Assembly: GCA_021014325.1 (NCBI GenBank)
Contig: CM037462.1
Span: forward strand, 17,938,135 to 18,002,134
DNA length: 64,000 bases
Source of the DNA: Plazaster borealis
Lineage: Eukaryota > Echinodermata > Asteroidea > Forcipulatida > Labidiasteridae
Direction of reading: 5' to 3'
The notes under the pieces are model-generated. The model did not search any database. It was not told the origin of the DNA and saw nothing but the letters and a program-made list of their open reading frames with translations. Shown piece after piece: positions 22,901 through 34,830 of the stretch. The position numbers were made by a program, and so were the translations under genes. The first letter of the stretch is position 1, and the number at the start of each line of letters is the position of its first letter.

Positions 22901-25900
22901 ATAGGTTCAGTTCCTCTCCATTGGTTTATGATATTTACTGGTTTACTACAAGTATGTATAGTCATGGCTACCTGCTAACTGTTCATAAAAAGACCCATGT
23001 ATGCATGACGAATATAGGTCAGAATCTATGTAGAGCTTGACAAAGATCGTGATTTTTAACCATGGGTCGACAGCCATAAGTGGTACACTACGATGTCCAT
23101 ACGGAATCGTAGGTCGTCATTTTATATGCAGACTTTAGAACTTTCTGGCTTGCATTGAATTGTGTTTTCTCTTTATGTAAACTGGATCGTGGTAGCTTTT
23201 GTTGTTGTGGTATCCATGCGAACCAAACGTTTTGCAATGTTGAGCAAAGTAAAAAAAACGGAACTAAACACTGCTCTGGTGTCAGACTTTGTAGTTGTAC
23301 TATAAAAAAAATGTTCAAAATAAATGTAGAAAAGTGTTGTGGGCTTAACCATTTTAAATTGTTTTAGCAAAGTTGGACGCCTGCATGCTTTTGTCTGTTC
23401 AGTATTATACATACAAGTGACAATTGGCAAATAAAAGCTCTGCAAATGTTCGCGTTTTTCTTTTTCTTTTAGGACAATAATTTGTTTTTCCTTTTTGAGT
23501 AAATAATTATATTGTGGACATCAAACGTGGAAAATCAAGGTACGGAAACATAACATAGGTCTTTCGACTCCACAAGTAGGCCCATTACCTTCATTTAAGG
23601 AAATGAAAAGTTTGTTGTCCTTTATAAATTAGGCTTCGGCCTACACGTAATTTGTTAAACAGGCTCAAATAACTGCCGTACAAAGAACCAAAAGTATGTA
23701 TTTAAATGTGATTTAATTCGCTGTAAATGTTCTGTATGGTCGTGGATAAAGATGATCTTTATTTGCCAGACTTTGAAACTATCAGTGCAAAATTCGTTTC
23801 TCCGCGAACATTGTAAATCCGCGGGAAAACATTAAATTATTTGTCTTAAGGGCCGACTGACGAATGAAAAATGAATGTCCGTTCACTTTACAGATAACAC
23901 CGATGCCCCCTGTGCCCAGTGTCACGATGCCACCGCCAAGTTTTACAGCGTACAGGGCGAAGAGAAAACGCTTCTCTGCTCAAGCGAATGTCATGATGCA
24001 TTCTACGAAAAACATGTAAGTGGAAGACATTTCCGTTGTAAACCCTTACCAAAATTTCCAATTCAATTTCCCAATTGGAACCGTTTGGAATTCTTCCAAT
24101 GTTGTGTTTTGGCACAAAACCATTTGGACTCAATTGGATTCCGTTTGAAGAAAAACAAATCTGAACTCAATTGGACCTTTCCCAACTGGGCCCAATTGGT
24201 CTCAATTGGGAAATTGAGTTTCCAATTGGTAGAAACAAATTCCAACTAATTCCAATTCAATGTGATCAAGCCAGCTGGGTCCAATTTGATTTTCAATTGG
24301 ACTGAGTTGGGCTAAGATTTTATTCCCATTAGAAATTCAGTATTCAAATATAAACCAACTCACACCAACTCAATAACAACTTTATCCAATTCTTTACAAC
24401 TAGGTATCCAATTGGAATGGTTTGGTAATTTTGGTAAGGGAACTTCCGTAATATAAGTAAATTCCATTAGCCTTTTTGAGATATGGTGGACAGTAAAGGG
24501 GTGATAGACCTACTGTTTTGTTTGGGTGTAAACGAACAAATTTACCCAAACCAAACGGTGCTAGTGTTGTGTTCATATCTCAAAAGGCCTAATTGAAGAC
24601 TCCGAGTAGTATTCAATGCCGTCTGCTAATTTCTCATCAATTGAGTGGTCACAAATTGCTCTGTTTTCGCACTTCTCTAAAATGTTAATTTTTTAACGAG
24701 TAATTTACCGAGGTATTTTTCTTTGCAGCCTGGCTTATCCAAACCATTGTTAATTGAACTTGAAGAGGGGAGTGATCAAGGAAAACATGATACTGAGGTG
24801 AGTAGGCCTACACCATCGTAGATGATACAAACACAAATGACTATGGCTCCTGACGATGACTAGAGTAAGCTAGTCGAAACGTTGAGACCAATTAAGAACT
24901 CATTCTGCAGCAGTGAAGTTAATAACGAGAAGTCCCCCCGATCCACTAAGCAAAAAGTAGTAGTCCCGACCGATTTCATACCTTCCGCCCAGGTAGTATT
25001 AGGGTACCATAGTAGTAGTTAATTAAGAAACAGGACAGTTCTCTTCAGAACTTGGTAGTCTCCCGAATTCCGAAAATCTACTCTGCAGCAGTAGAATAGT
25101 CTCCCGAATTCCGAAATCTACTCCGCGGCAGTAGAGTATAGCAAGACAAGTTCCCAAAGAACAAAATCTACACAGCAAAGTAGATATACACATGGTGTTA
25201 CCGCAAACCAAATATACATGATACCACATCATGCAATGCCTTAAATCCTATAGACTATGGCTCATGTAGAATTGTATCTGATGCAAAAGTTATTTTAGTG
25301 TTTTGATGGGACTTTGCTTGTTCTGTTTGGCATAATGTTCAGGAATTGAACCCAGTATTCAAGGCGTGCCACCGTGGGGAAGAGAACCTGATGAACCTCC
25401 AATCGCAGTTCCAGATGTACGGTGAGAACCCAAACCAGAGGAACCCCAAGGGCCAAACCTTGCTGACGTACGCCATCGCTAAAGGTGACGTCAGAACGCT
25501 TGATATGTTGCTATTGGCTGGTGCGGAGATTGACGCGCAAGATGACGACGGGAATACTGCGCTGATTGTGGCAGCGCGTCTTGAATCGGAACAGAAGGTA
25601 ACGACATTTTGACAAATTATCATAAAACCCATGTTGAAATTCAAGATGGCAACCAAACCAAATTAGTTACAAGTAAAAGCAATGGTTTTAATGGAATCCC
25701 TGCGTATCACAAATTGCCACAATTTTTACTCTTCTAAGTTGTTCACAAGTTGAGACATAGGACAAACTATAATGGAAAATGGTGGTCATTTTGAAATTCA
25801 AAATAGCGACTGAAGACGCCATTGTAAAAAATGGTATTTAACTTTGTTTGTAATTAGCACCTCTAAATTTATATAGTTGGCCAATAAAATCCACTTTGGC

Positions 25901-28900
25901 TCGAAAATCCAGCTGGAATACATAACAAACTGTATGTTGCAATGATGTTAATGATGGAAATATTACGTTTTATTTTTTAAGTGTTATCATACATTTTTCT
26001 CTAGTAATGTTTTGATTTTCATTAGGTGGAGTTTTTGTTGAAAAAGGGAGCGAAAACAACAGTTCAAGACTTCGAAGGAAAAACAGCCTTGCATAGAGCA
26101 GAACAAAATAAGGTAAAGGACCACAACTTAACTTATCTACTAAAAAACTTTGTTAAAAGGCGGGCTATTTGGTATTTGTCAAAGACCAGTAACCTCACTT
26201 GGTGTATTCCATATGCATAAAGTAAAATACCTATGAGAATTTGGGCTCAATTGGTCATCGAAGTTGCAAGACAATATTGAAAGAAAAAACACACTTGTTG
26301 CAGAATTGTGTGCTTTCAGATGACTGAGAAAGGCTTCATGCTTTCTCAGAATCAAATTTGTGGGTGAAAACATTACCTCTTTCTCTGAAATTACATCACC
26401 TCAAAGGGGGTCATTTCTAACAATGTTTTATATTCAACAGCTCTCCAGTGCTCGATATTTACGAAATAAGTGTTTATGTTCATTAACTTGTGGAATAATT
26501 ACAAAAAGTACACGCTGCCTAACAATATTGTATAGGTCTATTTCTAGATAGCTCAGTAGAGAGCCGGCACATTAAACCGGAGGTTGTTGGTTCAAGTCCC
26601 GCTCTAGTACATTTTTTCTTTGTTCAACCCCAAATCAGTAAAATAATTACCAAGTCAGTTTCCCTTGTGGTTTATAACTTGATATTTTAAAACATTTTTT
26701 GCGAGGTATTTCTTCTTGGTTTTATTTTATTACCAGGTTTTACTTTGCAGGTTAAAAATTTACTGTCTGTCCTCTCGTTTTTCAGGAAACAAAATGTGTA
26801 GAACTGCTCTTAGAGAAAGACCCGTCTCTGATAGACATTATAGACAGACATCGGCAGACTGTCCTGCATCTTGTAGCAGGCGAGGTAAGAACATTCTCGA
26901 GCTTGGGATAACAGTTCATTGTCATCATTTTACAATCATACATTAAAACTTTATAATCCTATGAGAAAGGTGAAAACAAATCACAAACGTTACAGGGAAT
27001 TAATACTTCTAGCATTAGTCTTGACAAAGTACGGAGAAGAACTCCCATTTATGGTAGAAATTAGCCAAATTATCGTATAAATGAATTTTTCCATGGAGTA
27101 GTAAATCTTAAGGGTTTTTTATTTTAAGGATTAGGCTAATAAGGATGGTGTATTCTTAGACAATTTGCTTTTATAAATATGAAAAGTGGAAATTAATAGA
27201 ATAAGGTTAATTGCTTTACACTTGAAGTCAGTTTTATCAAACAAAAATGCTTCATTGTCGGGGATGATGTGAACATTTGTTTTATCCTTAATCCCCGAAA
27301 CAACTGCGGTCCAAAAGGAGATTGTAGTTTTCAAAGATTGGAATTGACTTAAATTTTACTGAGTCGGGAACTTGGGGGTGACACAAAATGCCATTCTTTC
27401 TCTATATGTTTTTCAATTAAACTTATATGAAGATAATACAGCATTGTTAAGGATAAAAAACATCATTGTTTAATTTTAGTCTGAAAGCTTTGTGAAGTTC
27501 ATATGTAGAACATTATTTTTCTGTGAAATATTTCCCTGTGAAATGAAGTCATATTCAAGAAAACTGTATCTGAAAGCCTATCAAAAACGCTACAGCTGAT
27601 TTCGGTCGTTACAACAAAAATTAAGGACAACGTATTTACATGTTGAAAATTGTGCATGGTTTTTCACTACTTTCTCCTGACTCACTTAACGGAGTAAGCC
27701 CAAATTTTCACGTAGGCATATACTATAATTATTATGGCTGATCACACAAAACATGAACACTGTCTGCGACTATTTTGTCAACTATACAAATCCTGTATAC
27801 CTTTAATGAAAAACAATTTTAAATGATCCCTGTAAAATAATTTGATAAAACATTATAATGTGGCTGTACTTTAAACAGCCCATGAATTAACATTTTATAA
27901 ATCAACTATTTTCTTCCAAAGGGGAACGAGGTGATCCTTCGCTATCTCTTGGAACATGGTGGCAAGAAGGACGAGTTGGATAACCTCGGTCGAACCCCGC
28001 TACACTGGGCTGTCATTCAGGGAGTGGTAAGTTAAAAACCAACGAGATTTTGCAAAGCTTTGGACGTCCATGTGTCTGTTGCTCTAATGCAAATCAAAGG
28101 CCAGTCATGGATTCTGAATACTTCTTTTAAAATAAAAGTTAAACCGAAAAACACCTAAAAGTTTCATACCAACCAAAATTACCAAAACATTCGGCATTTT
28201 TTTTTATTTATTCAAGAATTGCTTCACACTTTCTTTATTACAGGAAGGCAGTGTTGAAATCTTAATGGAAGGAGAGGGCGAGAACGCCATCGATGTTAAA
28301 GACAAATTCGGGTTCTACCCGATCCACTACGCCGTACAGATTAACCGACCAGACATTGCAAGGATACTCGTACACAGTGTAAGCCCATATATGGACTGAA
28401 CCGCCATCTTGGTTTCAAACATGCTTCTGAAAGGGCTCTCATCATCTCCCAACATCTAACGTTAATTGCCTCTAAATTGATTTTCAGCATTGTTGTTTTT
28501 TTCAGTTTCATTTTATTTTAGTTTATCTCTATTTATGTTTTGGACACTTGGTCCAACCTGTCTGTCTGTTCTTGTTTTTGTTCCTGTTCTGTGTCTGACT
28601 GTCCACCAGACACTTTGCCACAAGCCTTGGCTTCAATAAGATGCCTCCATACCCATTACGTTTGATTCTATGATTTCATCCTGTCTGTTTGTTTGTTCTT
28701 GTTCGTGGTATGTGTCTTTCTGTCCTTCGGGCATCTCACCACAAGCCATGACTTCAACAAGATGCATCCGTACCCATTAGGTTTTACTCAGACTTGTTCA
28801 CCTCTACTAGTTTTTCATGTTTTGGTTCTGTCTCGACCCATACTGTCTGTCCGTGTGTTTGTTCTTGTTCGAGTTCTGCTGTCAAGCCACCAGGTATCTC

Positions 28901-31900
28901 GCTACAAAAATACAAGCCTCGGCTGCAAGAATATGCCTCCATACCCATTTTGCATTTATTGATGATTTTCTTGTATTTGATATTTAATATCATATTCTCA
29001 TATTTATTTATTTTTTGGTAGTACAGAAATGCAATTTTTTTACTGGCAAAAACCCCTACATTGAAATAATAACTGTCATGCGTATAAGTTATTTCTACTC
29101 ATTATAATTAATTTCTGTCATTATGAATGTCGTTTCCTTTTAACTATAAAAGCAACTGTTATAGTGCTGTTAATGAAGCATCGGGAATAATCTTAAAGGA
29201 TGTAGAAGGAATATTAGCAATATGCTCCCTTCTATATACAAAAATGTAACTGTTATAGGGTTTTGCCATGACTGATTGTTATTGCATGATATTATTACTT
29301 TATGAATAGTGTAAATTAAATTATGGAATAAATGAATGAATTTTTTTTAAACTTCTTTTATCCTTTTTTTTCTTAGGGTTGCAATCTTGGTCTTGTTGAC
29401 TTTCCCGGTAGGACACCATTCGTCTACGCAGCCTCATGTGGTCATATGGAAATATGTGAAATCCTCCTGGAAGGGAAGATGGAAATAGATGCTTCTGAAG
29501 GCGACGTAAGTATCTTACTTATCTATAGCCGTATCCGAATTGGCGGCTACGGCTACGATTGTTGCAAAGGGTGTTGCTGCGTCCTATATTTCAACGCATG
29601 ATAACGTGGCGATCCAGCCGTGGCGTGTCGTGGCCGAGCAGTCTAGTTCACTGGACTCAAGCTCTGGTGTTGTCAACAGCAGAGTGTGGGTTCAAATCCC
29701 GGTCATGACACTTGTACCCTATAGCAAGGCACTTAACCATAATTGCTTCGTCAAAAGTTGGGAAGGTAGTGCATTCTGCTCTACCAGCCAGGCTCCTAGT
29801 GGATGATACCCATGCCTATATCATTATGTACTGTGAAGGGGGTAACCCTGTTTCAGCCCCAGGAGTAGGTGGCAACGTGCCCCTGGTGGCAGTTAGCCCA
29901 AATCGGTTAAGTGTAGCCCTCACCTTGAAGTGGCCGTCCGGCCTTGTGATATTAGGCGATCTCTCATAAATAAAATAAATTAAAAAACCCATAGCCGTAG
30001 CCGTAAATTCGGACACTATACTTAAAGTTCTTCTGTAAACTTGTAAAATATGTACCAGCAGAGTTAGCATTAATTTAGTTCTGTTGGCCTATTATAAGTA
30101 CTGTGAACAAAATTGCCTCTCGGGCATATTCATGAGGACGCACTTCGTTTACGGATACATTCAGATAATTTTGATGTTAATAATAACAATTTCTGGTCAC
30201 AGTGATTGCTTGTGCTTGCTAAAAAAATTGATGTACTTCAAATAATTGTATTTTCAGGGATGGACTGCGTTACATTTCGCCGCATCAAAGGGAAACAGCG
30301 ACCTCTGTCGGCTTCTTCTCACCAAAGGGACAGACATTGATCCGACCAATAGGAATCTGAACACGCCTCTTCATCTTGCCACAGCCAATGAGCACAAAGA
30401 AGTTGTTGAAGTTCTCATGAATAATTCATCAAAAGCCGTGGGAATGAAAGATGAGGATGGCAGGTACACATACCATTTTTTTAATTCAACAACTGTTTGT
30501 TTTCTAGAAAATATTTTTATTGAAGGGACAGGATATTAAAATAAATACACGATGTAGAAATTGTTGGCACTTGTTTACAAATAATTAGTTTGTCTCTAGG
30601 AATGTAATTATGAAAGTTTGTACCGTGTAAAACGACAGGGAAGATTGGGATTTCAATAGAAATGATTCAAAGGTTGATTTTAGTGCTTTCATTCCGAGAT
30701 TTGTGAGATCTTTTAAATTAATTGGAAGTTCTATTCGATTGTTTGTGCTCTTTATTCCAGAACACCGGTCCACAATGCAGCTGAATGCGACTATCTAGAA
30801 GTCCTTAAAATTCTCGTGAAGTTCCTCGAAAAAACACCAACATCAGAGCAGGAGACGGAAAGCAAAGAAGACGGAAATAAAAGGTAGGCTATTTACCATT
30901 AAAGTTTCTTCTTGAGAGGAATTTCAGGTATTATACAGGATTGGTAGAGCTGGAAAAATAGTCGCAGACAGTGTTCATGTTTTGTGTGATCAACGATATA
31001 CATGAAATAACAAACCTGTGAAAACTTGGGCTTAATCCGTTGCGTGAATCAGGAGAAAAAAGTTTAAAAACACGCACAATTTCCAGCATGTAAACGCATT
31101 GTCTTTTAGTTTTCTCGAATATGACTTCATTTCAGAAGGAAATATTTCACACAAAAATGGTTCTAGTTTGAACTTCATAATCAGTAATAATGTTTGTTAT
31201 CCATACCAAACCCTGTATAATACATTTAAGATACTTTTCGAAGCTCACGAAGACTGCTCCGTAAAATTTCTCCACTGTCAATTTCCATTATTAGAGCTTT
31301 TCAAAGGCATTTCTTAAAGGTATCGTACACGTTTGGTAATGACTCAAAACAAATATTGGCATAAAAATTTACTTGGTAACAAGCAACGGAGAGCTGTTGA
31401 TAGTATAAAACCTTGTAGGAAACGACTCCCTCTGAAGTAATGTAGTTTTTGAGGAAGAGGTAATTTCTCACTAAAATAATAAAAACTTATTGCAAGAAGT
31501 TTTTATTCCTATCTGAAAGCACACAAATTTGTAAAACAAGGGTATTTTTTCTTCCATCATTTTCTTGCAACTTCGATGACCAATTAAGCCCAAATTTTCA
31601 CAAGCTTGTTATTTTATGCATGTTGGGATACACCAAATGAGAACACTGGTCTTTGACAATTACCAAACGTGTACGATGCCTTTAAGATACTTTTCGAAGC
31701 TCTTGAAGACTGCTCCGTAAAATTTCTCCACTGTCATTTACATTATTAGAGCTTTTCTAAGGCGTTTCTTAAAATTGGTCTTATCATGTATTTTGTTTGT
31801 TTACAGCGAAGAAAATGTGCTCGACATCAGGGATAACGACAACCATACCTCACTCTACCTCGCCGCCTCACGTGAATACAAACAATGTTGTGAGGTTCTA

Positions 31901-34247
31901 ATGGAACGAGGTGCGAGCGTAGATGAGGAGACCCAGCCGTACCTCATCAAGATGGGGCTTATTGAGGAACGAAAGGAAGAGGTACAGGAGGAGGAAGAGG
32001 AGCAGAAGGATGAGGAAGATGAGCAGAAGGATGAGGAAGAGGGGCAGGCACCAGAGGAGGTTAAGGAGGTTGAGGTTGCCACCTCACAGAAAGAGGAGGA
32101 GGAGGGTGCAATGACAGCGAGGGAGAGATACGCCCCTAGTGTTACCCCGCCCACTGAAAATCCTCCAATTGATCTTGGTAAACTTACATCTTCATTCTGT
32201 CTTATAGTTTCTTGAATTATAGATTATAGAAAACTTGATATTTTTATTGCATTCTAAATAATTAAAGGGATTGTATACGTTTGGTAATTGGAACCCACTG
32301 TTTGTTTCAACCCTATATAGCTGTAGATATACCGTAAAACTAACCTGTGAAAATTTCATTTCAAAAGGTGGTAGTGTTTTTGAGATGTTGCCGAAAATCT
32401 GGAGCGGTTATGTCCACGCAGGAAGAATAATTTGCAATTGGAATACACAATCTGAGAAACTTTACGATGTAATGCTTCTCAGATTCACATTTTTGGGGAT
32501 AAGAAGTGATATCTTTTTCCATAACCGCAGTACTTCTAAGTGAAAAGTTTCTAAAAATGCGTTATACTAGCCAAAGCTGCTGTACTTCTTACCAAGTAAG
32601 TTTTTTATTGCCATTAGTTTCCATCAGAGTCATTACCAAACGTATACAGACCCTATAAGCGTTGTTGTTGTTGTTTGTAAGTTTGTTGTAGTTAATTTCT
32701 GTACGTCCTATGTTTGTCTATTTCTCTTGTCTCTGTCTGTCCACAGGTTGATTACCACAAGCCTCCGCTTATCAAATCAGCCTCCAAACTCTTTCTTTGT
32801 TTTTGCCAGCCTATAATAACTCGGTCTATTCTGTTCATTATTGCCTTGTACATTGTATCACTTTGTTATGGCAGTTTGGAAATCAATGTAAATTGAATTT
32901 AACTGACATTTTTTTCTCTACAGCTCCGGAGACCGATGTCGAGGCTGTTGCCAACAATTCCCGGCACATTAAAGAGGACGAAGTCATGTCCGCTCGGTCT
33001 AGTACGAACTCCTGGAAGTCCAATGCTAAATGTGACAGCTGGATGAAATTTATGAAACAGAAAAAAGTAAATAAAGACAACATGCGGAGAAAGTAAGTCA
33101 ACAAATATATGCTTGGTCGGTTTGTTTGCTTTGTCGGTCAAACAAACTTCTTACCTTGTGTCTTTATTTATGTATTTGTTTCATTTTGTTTGGAAAAGGA
33201 CACATTTGTATGCTTTAAAAAAACATAAACAACAACAGCTTGAGGGGAAATGAAAAAAGACTATTCCATTTCTTTCAGGCAATGAGCATCTCTGTCCCCT
33301 CTAGTGGTATTAGGCTTAATAATAATGAGATAAGCTTTGTCTATAGACCCCTTGCATATGACGTCATAAGCCCAAACTGGGCCCTCACTGAGGTCAAAGG
33401 AAGACCTGCCATTGGCTGAGAGTTGTGCGCGGCGGGACACGCGAGCACGTTTTCATTGTCTGACCTCAGCGATGGCGGCCAATGCAAGGAGTCTATTGCG
33501 ATTTCCCAAAACCTACTTTAAATCACAGCTACCCATATGTAAATAAATTCAAAACTATGTAACGTGCAGTGCTTGGTTAAAGGTATCGTACACGTTTGGT
33601 AATGACTCAAAACAAATATTAGCATAAAAACTTACTTGGCAACAATCAACGGAGAGTTGTTGACAATATAAAACATTGCAGGAAACGACTCCCTCTGAAG
33701 TAACGTAGTTTTTGAGAAGGAGGTAATTTCTCACTAAAATAATAAAAACTTCTTGCAAGAAGTTTTTATTCCTATATTTATGAAAGCACACAAATTTGTA
33801 CAACAAGGGTGTTTTTTCTTTCATCATTTTCTTGCAACTTCGATGACCTATTGAGCCCAAATTTTCACAGGCTTGTTATTTTATGCATATGTTGAGATAC
33901 ACCAAGTGAGAACACTGGTCTTTGACAATTTCCAAACGTGTACGATGCCTTTAATCAAAGACGGTGAAAAAGGTGCATTTCAAATTTACAAATAATAATT
34001 ATTTTCTCTTTTTGATAGGTATCGCACCATCCCACAGTTTATGGGGTCACCCTACCTCCAACCTCAAGTTGACTGCACAGTGTTTAGAAGATATCTGATT
34101 GGTCATCGTACGGCGCATGATATATACAATAGTGATGAGGCAATCAATCATAAGTGGGTTTACAGCGACAAGTCAAGAAAGCCACGTTCGCGGAGAAGTA
34201 GTTCCGAGAAGTCGGAATGGAACGGGAGATTTTATAAATCAGATTAA
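19953..34247 (+). CDS. Ankyrin-repeat protein with N-terminal zinc motif and acidic tract
   Basis: Fourteen exons join in phase: 19953-19977, 23894-24015, 24729-24797, 25343-25597, 26026-26112, 26786-26884, 27922-28026, 28244-28378, 29377-29505, 30258-30463, 30761-30883, 31807-32177, 32924-33092 and 34019-34247, giving 707 aa. Residues 15-41 hold C-x2-C-x18-C-x3-C (CAQC...CSSEC), a TRASH/MYM-like or half-MYND zinc-binding pattern. Residues about 90-500 are some ten ankyrin repeats (GQTLLTYAIAKGD, DGNTALIVAA, GRTPLHWAVIQG, GWTALHFAASKGN, RTPVHNAAE). Residues 505-551 are Glu/Asp/Lys-rich low complexity. The C-terminus (KYRTIPQFMGSPYLQPQVDC...GRFYKSD) is basic and ends at TAA 34245-34247. I do not recognise a named orthologue. 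Ankyrin repeats imply protein binding and nothing more specific. Exon 1 is short (8 codons plus 1 nt) and is the least certain; all later junctions are well supported. Confidence 0.85.
20297..20465 (-). mobile_element. MITE family A, internally deleted
   Basis: Both TTAA ends and the terminal sequence are present, but about 200 bp including the palindrome are missing. Lies in ankyrin-gene intron 1. Confidence 0.75.
20466..23893 (+). other. Ankyrin-gene intron 1, remainder
   Basis: No coding frame supported. It holds a partial family-G MITE (21530-21640), the GGGTCA-rich element (22080-22560) and otherwise unremarkable AT-rich sequence. Confidence 0.5.
22080..22560. mobile_element. GGGTCA-rich element
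   Basis: Many direct and inverted copies of GGGTCA/TGACCC (for example GGTCAGGCTGACCCGG, GACCCACATCTGGGTCA). Related blocks at 51790-52025 and 52393-52475. Confidence 0.55.
24043..24440. mobile_element. MITE with eight CAATTGG cores, ankyrin intron 2
   Basis: Ends CCCTTACCAAAATTTCCAAT and GGTTTGGTAATTTTGGTAAGGG-type sequence are inverted. The interior holds about eight CAATTGG sites, most as CCAATTGG or TCAATTGG. It begins 28 bp after the zinc-motif exon. Confidence 0.65.
24468..24592. mobile_element. Hairpin element, ankyrin intron 2
   Basis: TAGCCTTTTTGAGATATGG pairs with CATATCTCAAAAGGCCTA. A related hairpin lies at 36908-37070. Confidence 0.6.
24850..24880 (+). ncRNA. Hammerhead-ribozyme-like core, Penelope-element type
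   Basis: CTGACGA (24850-24856) is followed by a stem-loop (GACTAG, loop AGTAAG, CTAGTC) and then GAAAC (24876-24880) and GTTGAGACC. This is the CUGANGA, stem II, GAAA order of the hammerhead ribozyme; Penelope-like retroelements are known to carry such motifs. Stem I and the cleavage triplet were not resolved. It lies in an ankyrin-gene intron, sense strand. Confidence 0.5.
25040..25215. mobile_element. Repeat related to the foldback at 17.7-18.2 kb
   Basis: CGGCAGTAGAGTATAGCAAG, CTACACAGCAAAGTAGATAT and GGTGTTACCGCAAACC match the right arm of the 17678-18185 element; CTCCCGAATTCCGAAA is repeated twice within it. Confidence 0.5.
26153..26521 (-). mobile_element. MITE family A, diverged copy
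   Basis: Retains TTTGTCAAAGACCAGTAACC, GGCTCAATTGGTCATCGAAG and CAACAGCTCTCCAGTGCTCG, with many substitutions. Ankyrin intron 5. Confidence 0.6.
26545..26690 (+). mobile_element. SINE family K, short copy
   Basis: tRNA-like CTAGATAGCTCAGTAGAGAG and GGTTCAAGTCCCGCTCTAGT, then TTGTTCAACCC and AGTTTCCCTTGTGGTTTATA. Confidence 0.6.
27446..27806 (+). mobile_element. MITE family D, copy 2
   Basis: Shares AATTTTAGTCTGAAAGCTTT, CTACAGCTGATTTCGGTCGT and the end TCCTGTATACCTTTAA with the family; the left end is degraded. Ankyrin intron 6. Confidence 0.65.
29618..29975 (+). mobile_element. SINE family L, variant body
   Basis: Head GTCGTGGCCGAGCAGTCTAG and B box GGTTCAAATCCCGGTCATGA match family L, but the body (AGGAGTAGGTGGCAACGTGC) differs and the end is A-rich. 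Ankyrin intron 9. Confidence 0.65.
30925..31229 (-). mobile_element. MITE family D, copy 3
   Basis: Starts GGTATTATACAGGATTGGTA and ends ACCCTGTATAATACATTTAA. Its right TTAA (31226-31229) is also the left edge of the duplicated unit described next. Confidence 0.65.
31226..31317. repeat. TTAA-bounded direct repeat, left copy
   Basis: 92 bp starting TTAAGATACTTTTCGAAGCT and ending TTTCTTAA; the right copy (31682-31772) is over 90% identical. The two flank the MITE-A element. Confidence 0.8.
31314..31685 (+). mobile_element. MITE family A, flanked by a 91-92-bp direct repeat
   Basis: Ends in TTAA on both sides and has terminal repeats AAGGTATCGTACACGTTTGG and CCAAACGTGTACGATGCCTT. The palindrome carries one mismatch. 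Confidence 0.85.
31682..31772. repeat. TTAA-bounded direct repeat, right copy
   Basis: 91 bp, same start and end as 31226-31317. It ends 34 bp before ankyrin exon 12. Confidence 0.8.
32262..32658 (-). mobile_element. MITE family B, ankyrin intron 12
   Basis: Starts TTAAAGGGATTGTATACG and ends CCAAACGTATACAGACCC. It contains the ATCTGAGAAAC...CTTCTCAGATT palindrome. Confidence 0.7.
33341..33498. repeat. Inverted-repeat element, ankyrin intron 13
   Basis: TAGACCCCTTGCAT at the left is roughly inverted as ATGCAAGGAGTCTA at the right. The interior is G/C-rich (GCGCGGCGGGACACGCGAGC) and contains a CRE-like TGACGTCA. Confidence 0.5.
33577..33954 (+). mobile_element. MITE family A, ankyrin intron 13
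   Basis: TTAA at both ends and a perfect central palindrome; ends 64 bp before exon 14. Confidence 0.85.
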
Positions 34248-34373
34248 AACATTTTGTTATAACTTTCATTACGTGTAATTTAATTTTGTTTTCAATTATT
34301 ATATTTTTTGGGGGGTACGCTTCAAACGTTGACCGACTATATAGGTCGGTTAACTAAAATGTATGAAAAGTGA

Positions 34374-34830
34374 TTAAAGGTAGTGTCAAACTTTGGTAAT
34401 GACTGAAATAAAAAAATGGTGTAATTTTTTATCCGAAAGGCTACTTGTTAAAAAGATGTTTAAAAGGTAGTAAGCATCAGCTGCGAAATTATTTCGTCTG
34501 AGTAGAAATCAATAAATGTTGAAAATATGAAACCCGAAAGATCGCCTGCATGCGACTTTTGAAGATTACAATTTCCGTGCTGTCTGTTTGTGAATGCTGC
34601 GGCCAGAGATGCGGTTGGTGCCCGCATACCTCACTAAACAGGGAAGGATTCCACGTTCAGTGATGAAAATACCGTGACAGTTATATTGCTGTTTTCTCAA
34701 CAAGTAGACACTGTATATTCAGCTGAAACTTTCACAGGTGACTTTTAATGTATCTTTATTGATAAACCTGGCCTATAAATCCGCACATTACATTGGCAAA
34801 AACCAATCTAGCCTATGACCCTGCATTTAA
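34374..34830 (+). mobile_element. MITE family F, full-length copy
   Basis: TTAA at both ends; starts AAGGTAGTGTCAAACTTTGG and ends CTAGCCTATGACCCTGCA. Lies in the ankyrin-gene 3' UTR if the poly(A) site is at 35.2 kb. Fragments at 14733-15270, 59160-59420, 63805-63925. Confidence 0.7.

Noticed and set aside
31855..32154. Minus-strand Ser/Cys-rich 99-codon frame
   Set aside because: It is the antisense shadow of the Glu-rich tract in ankyrin exon 12.
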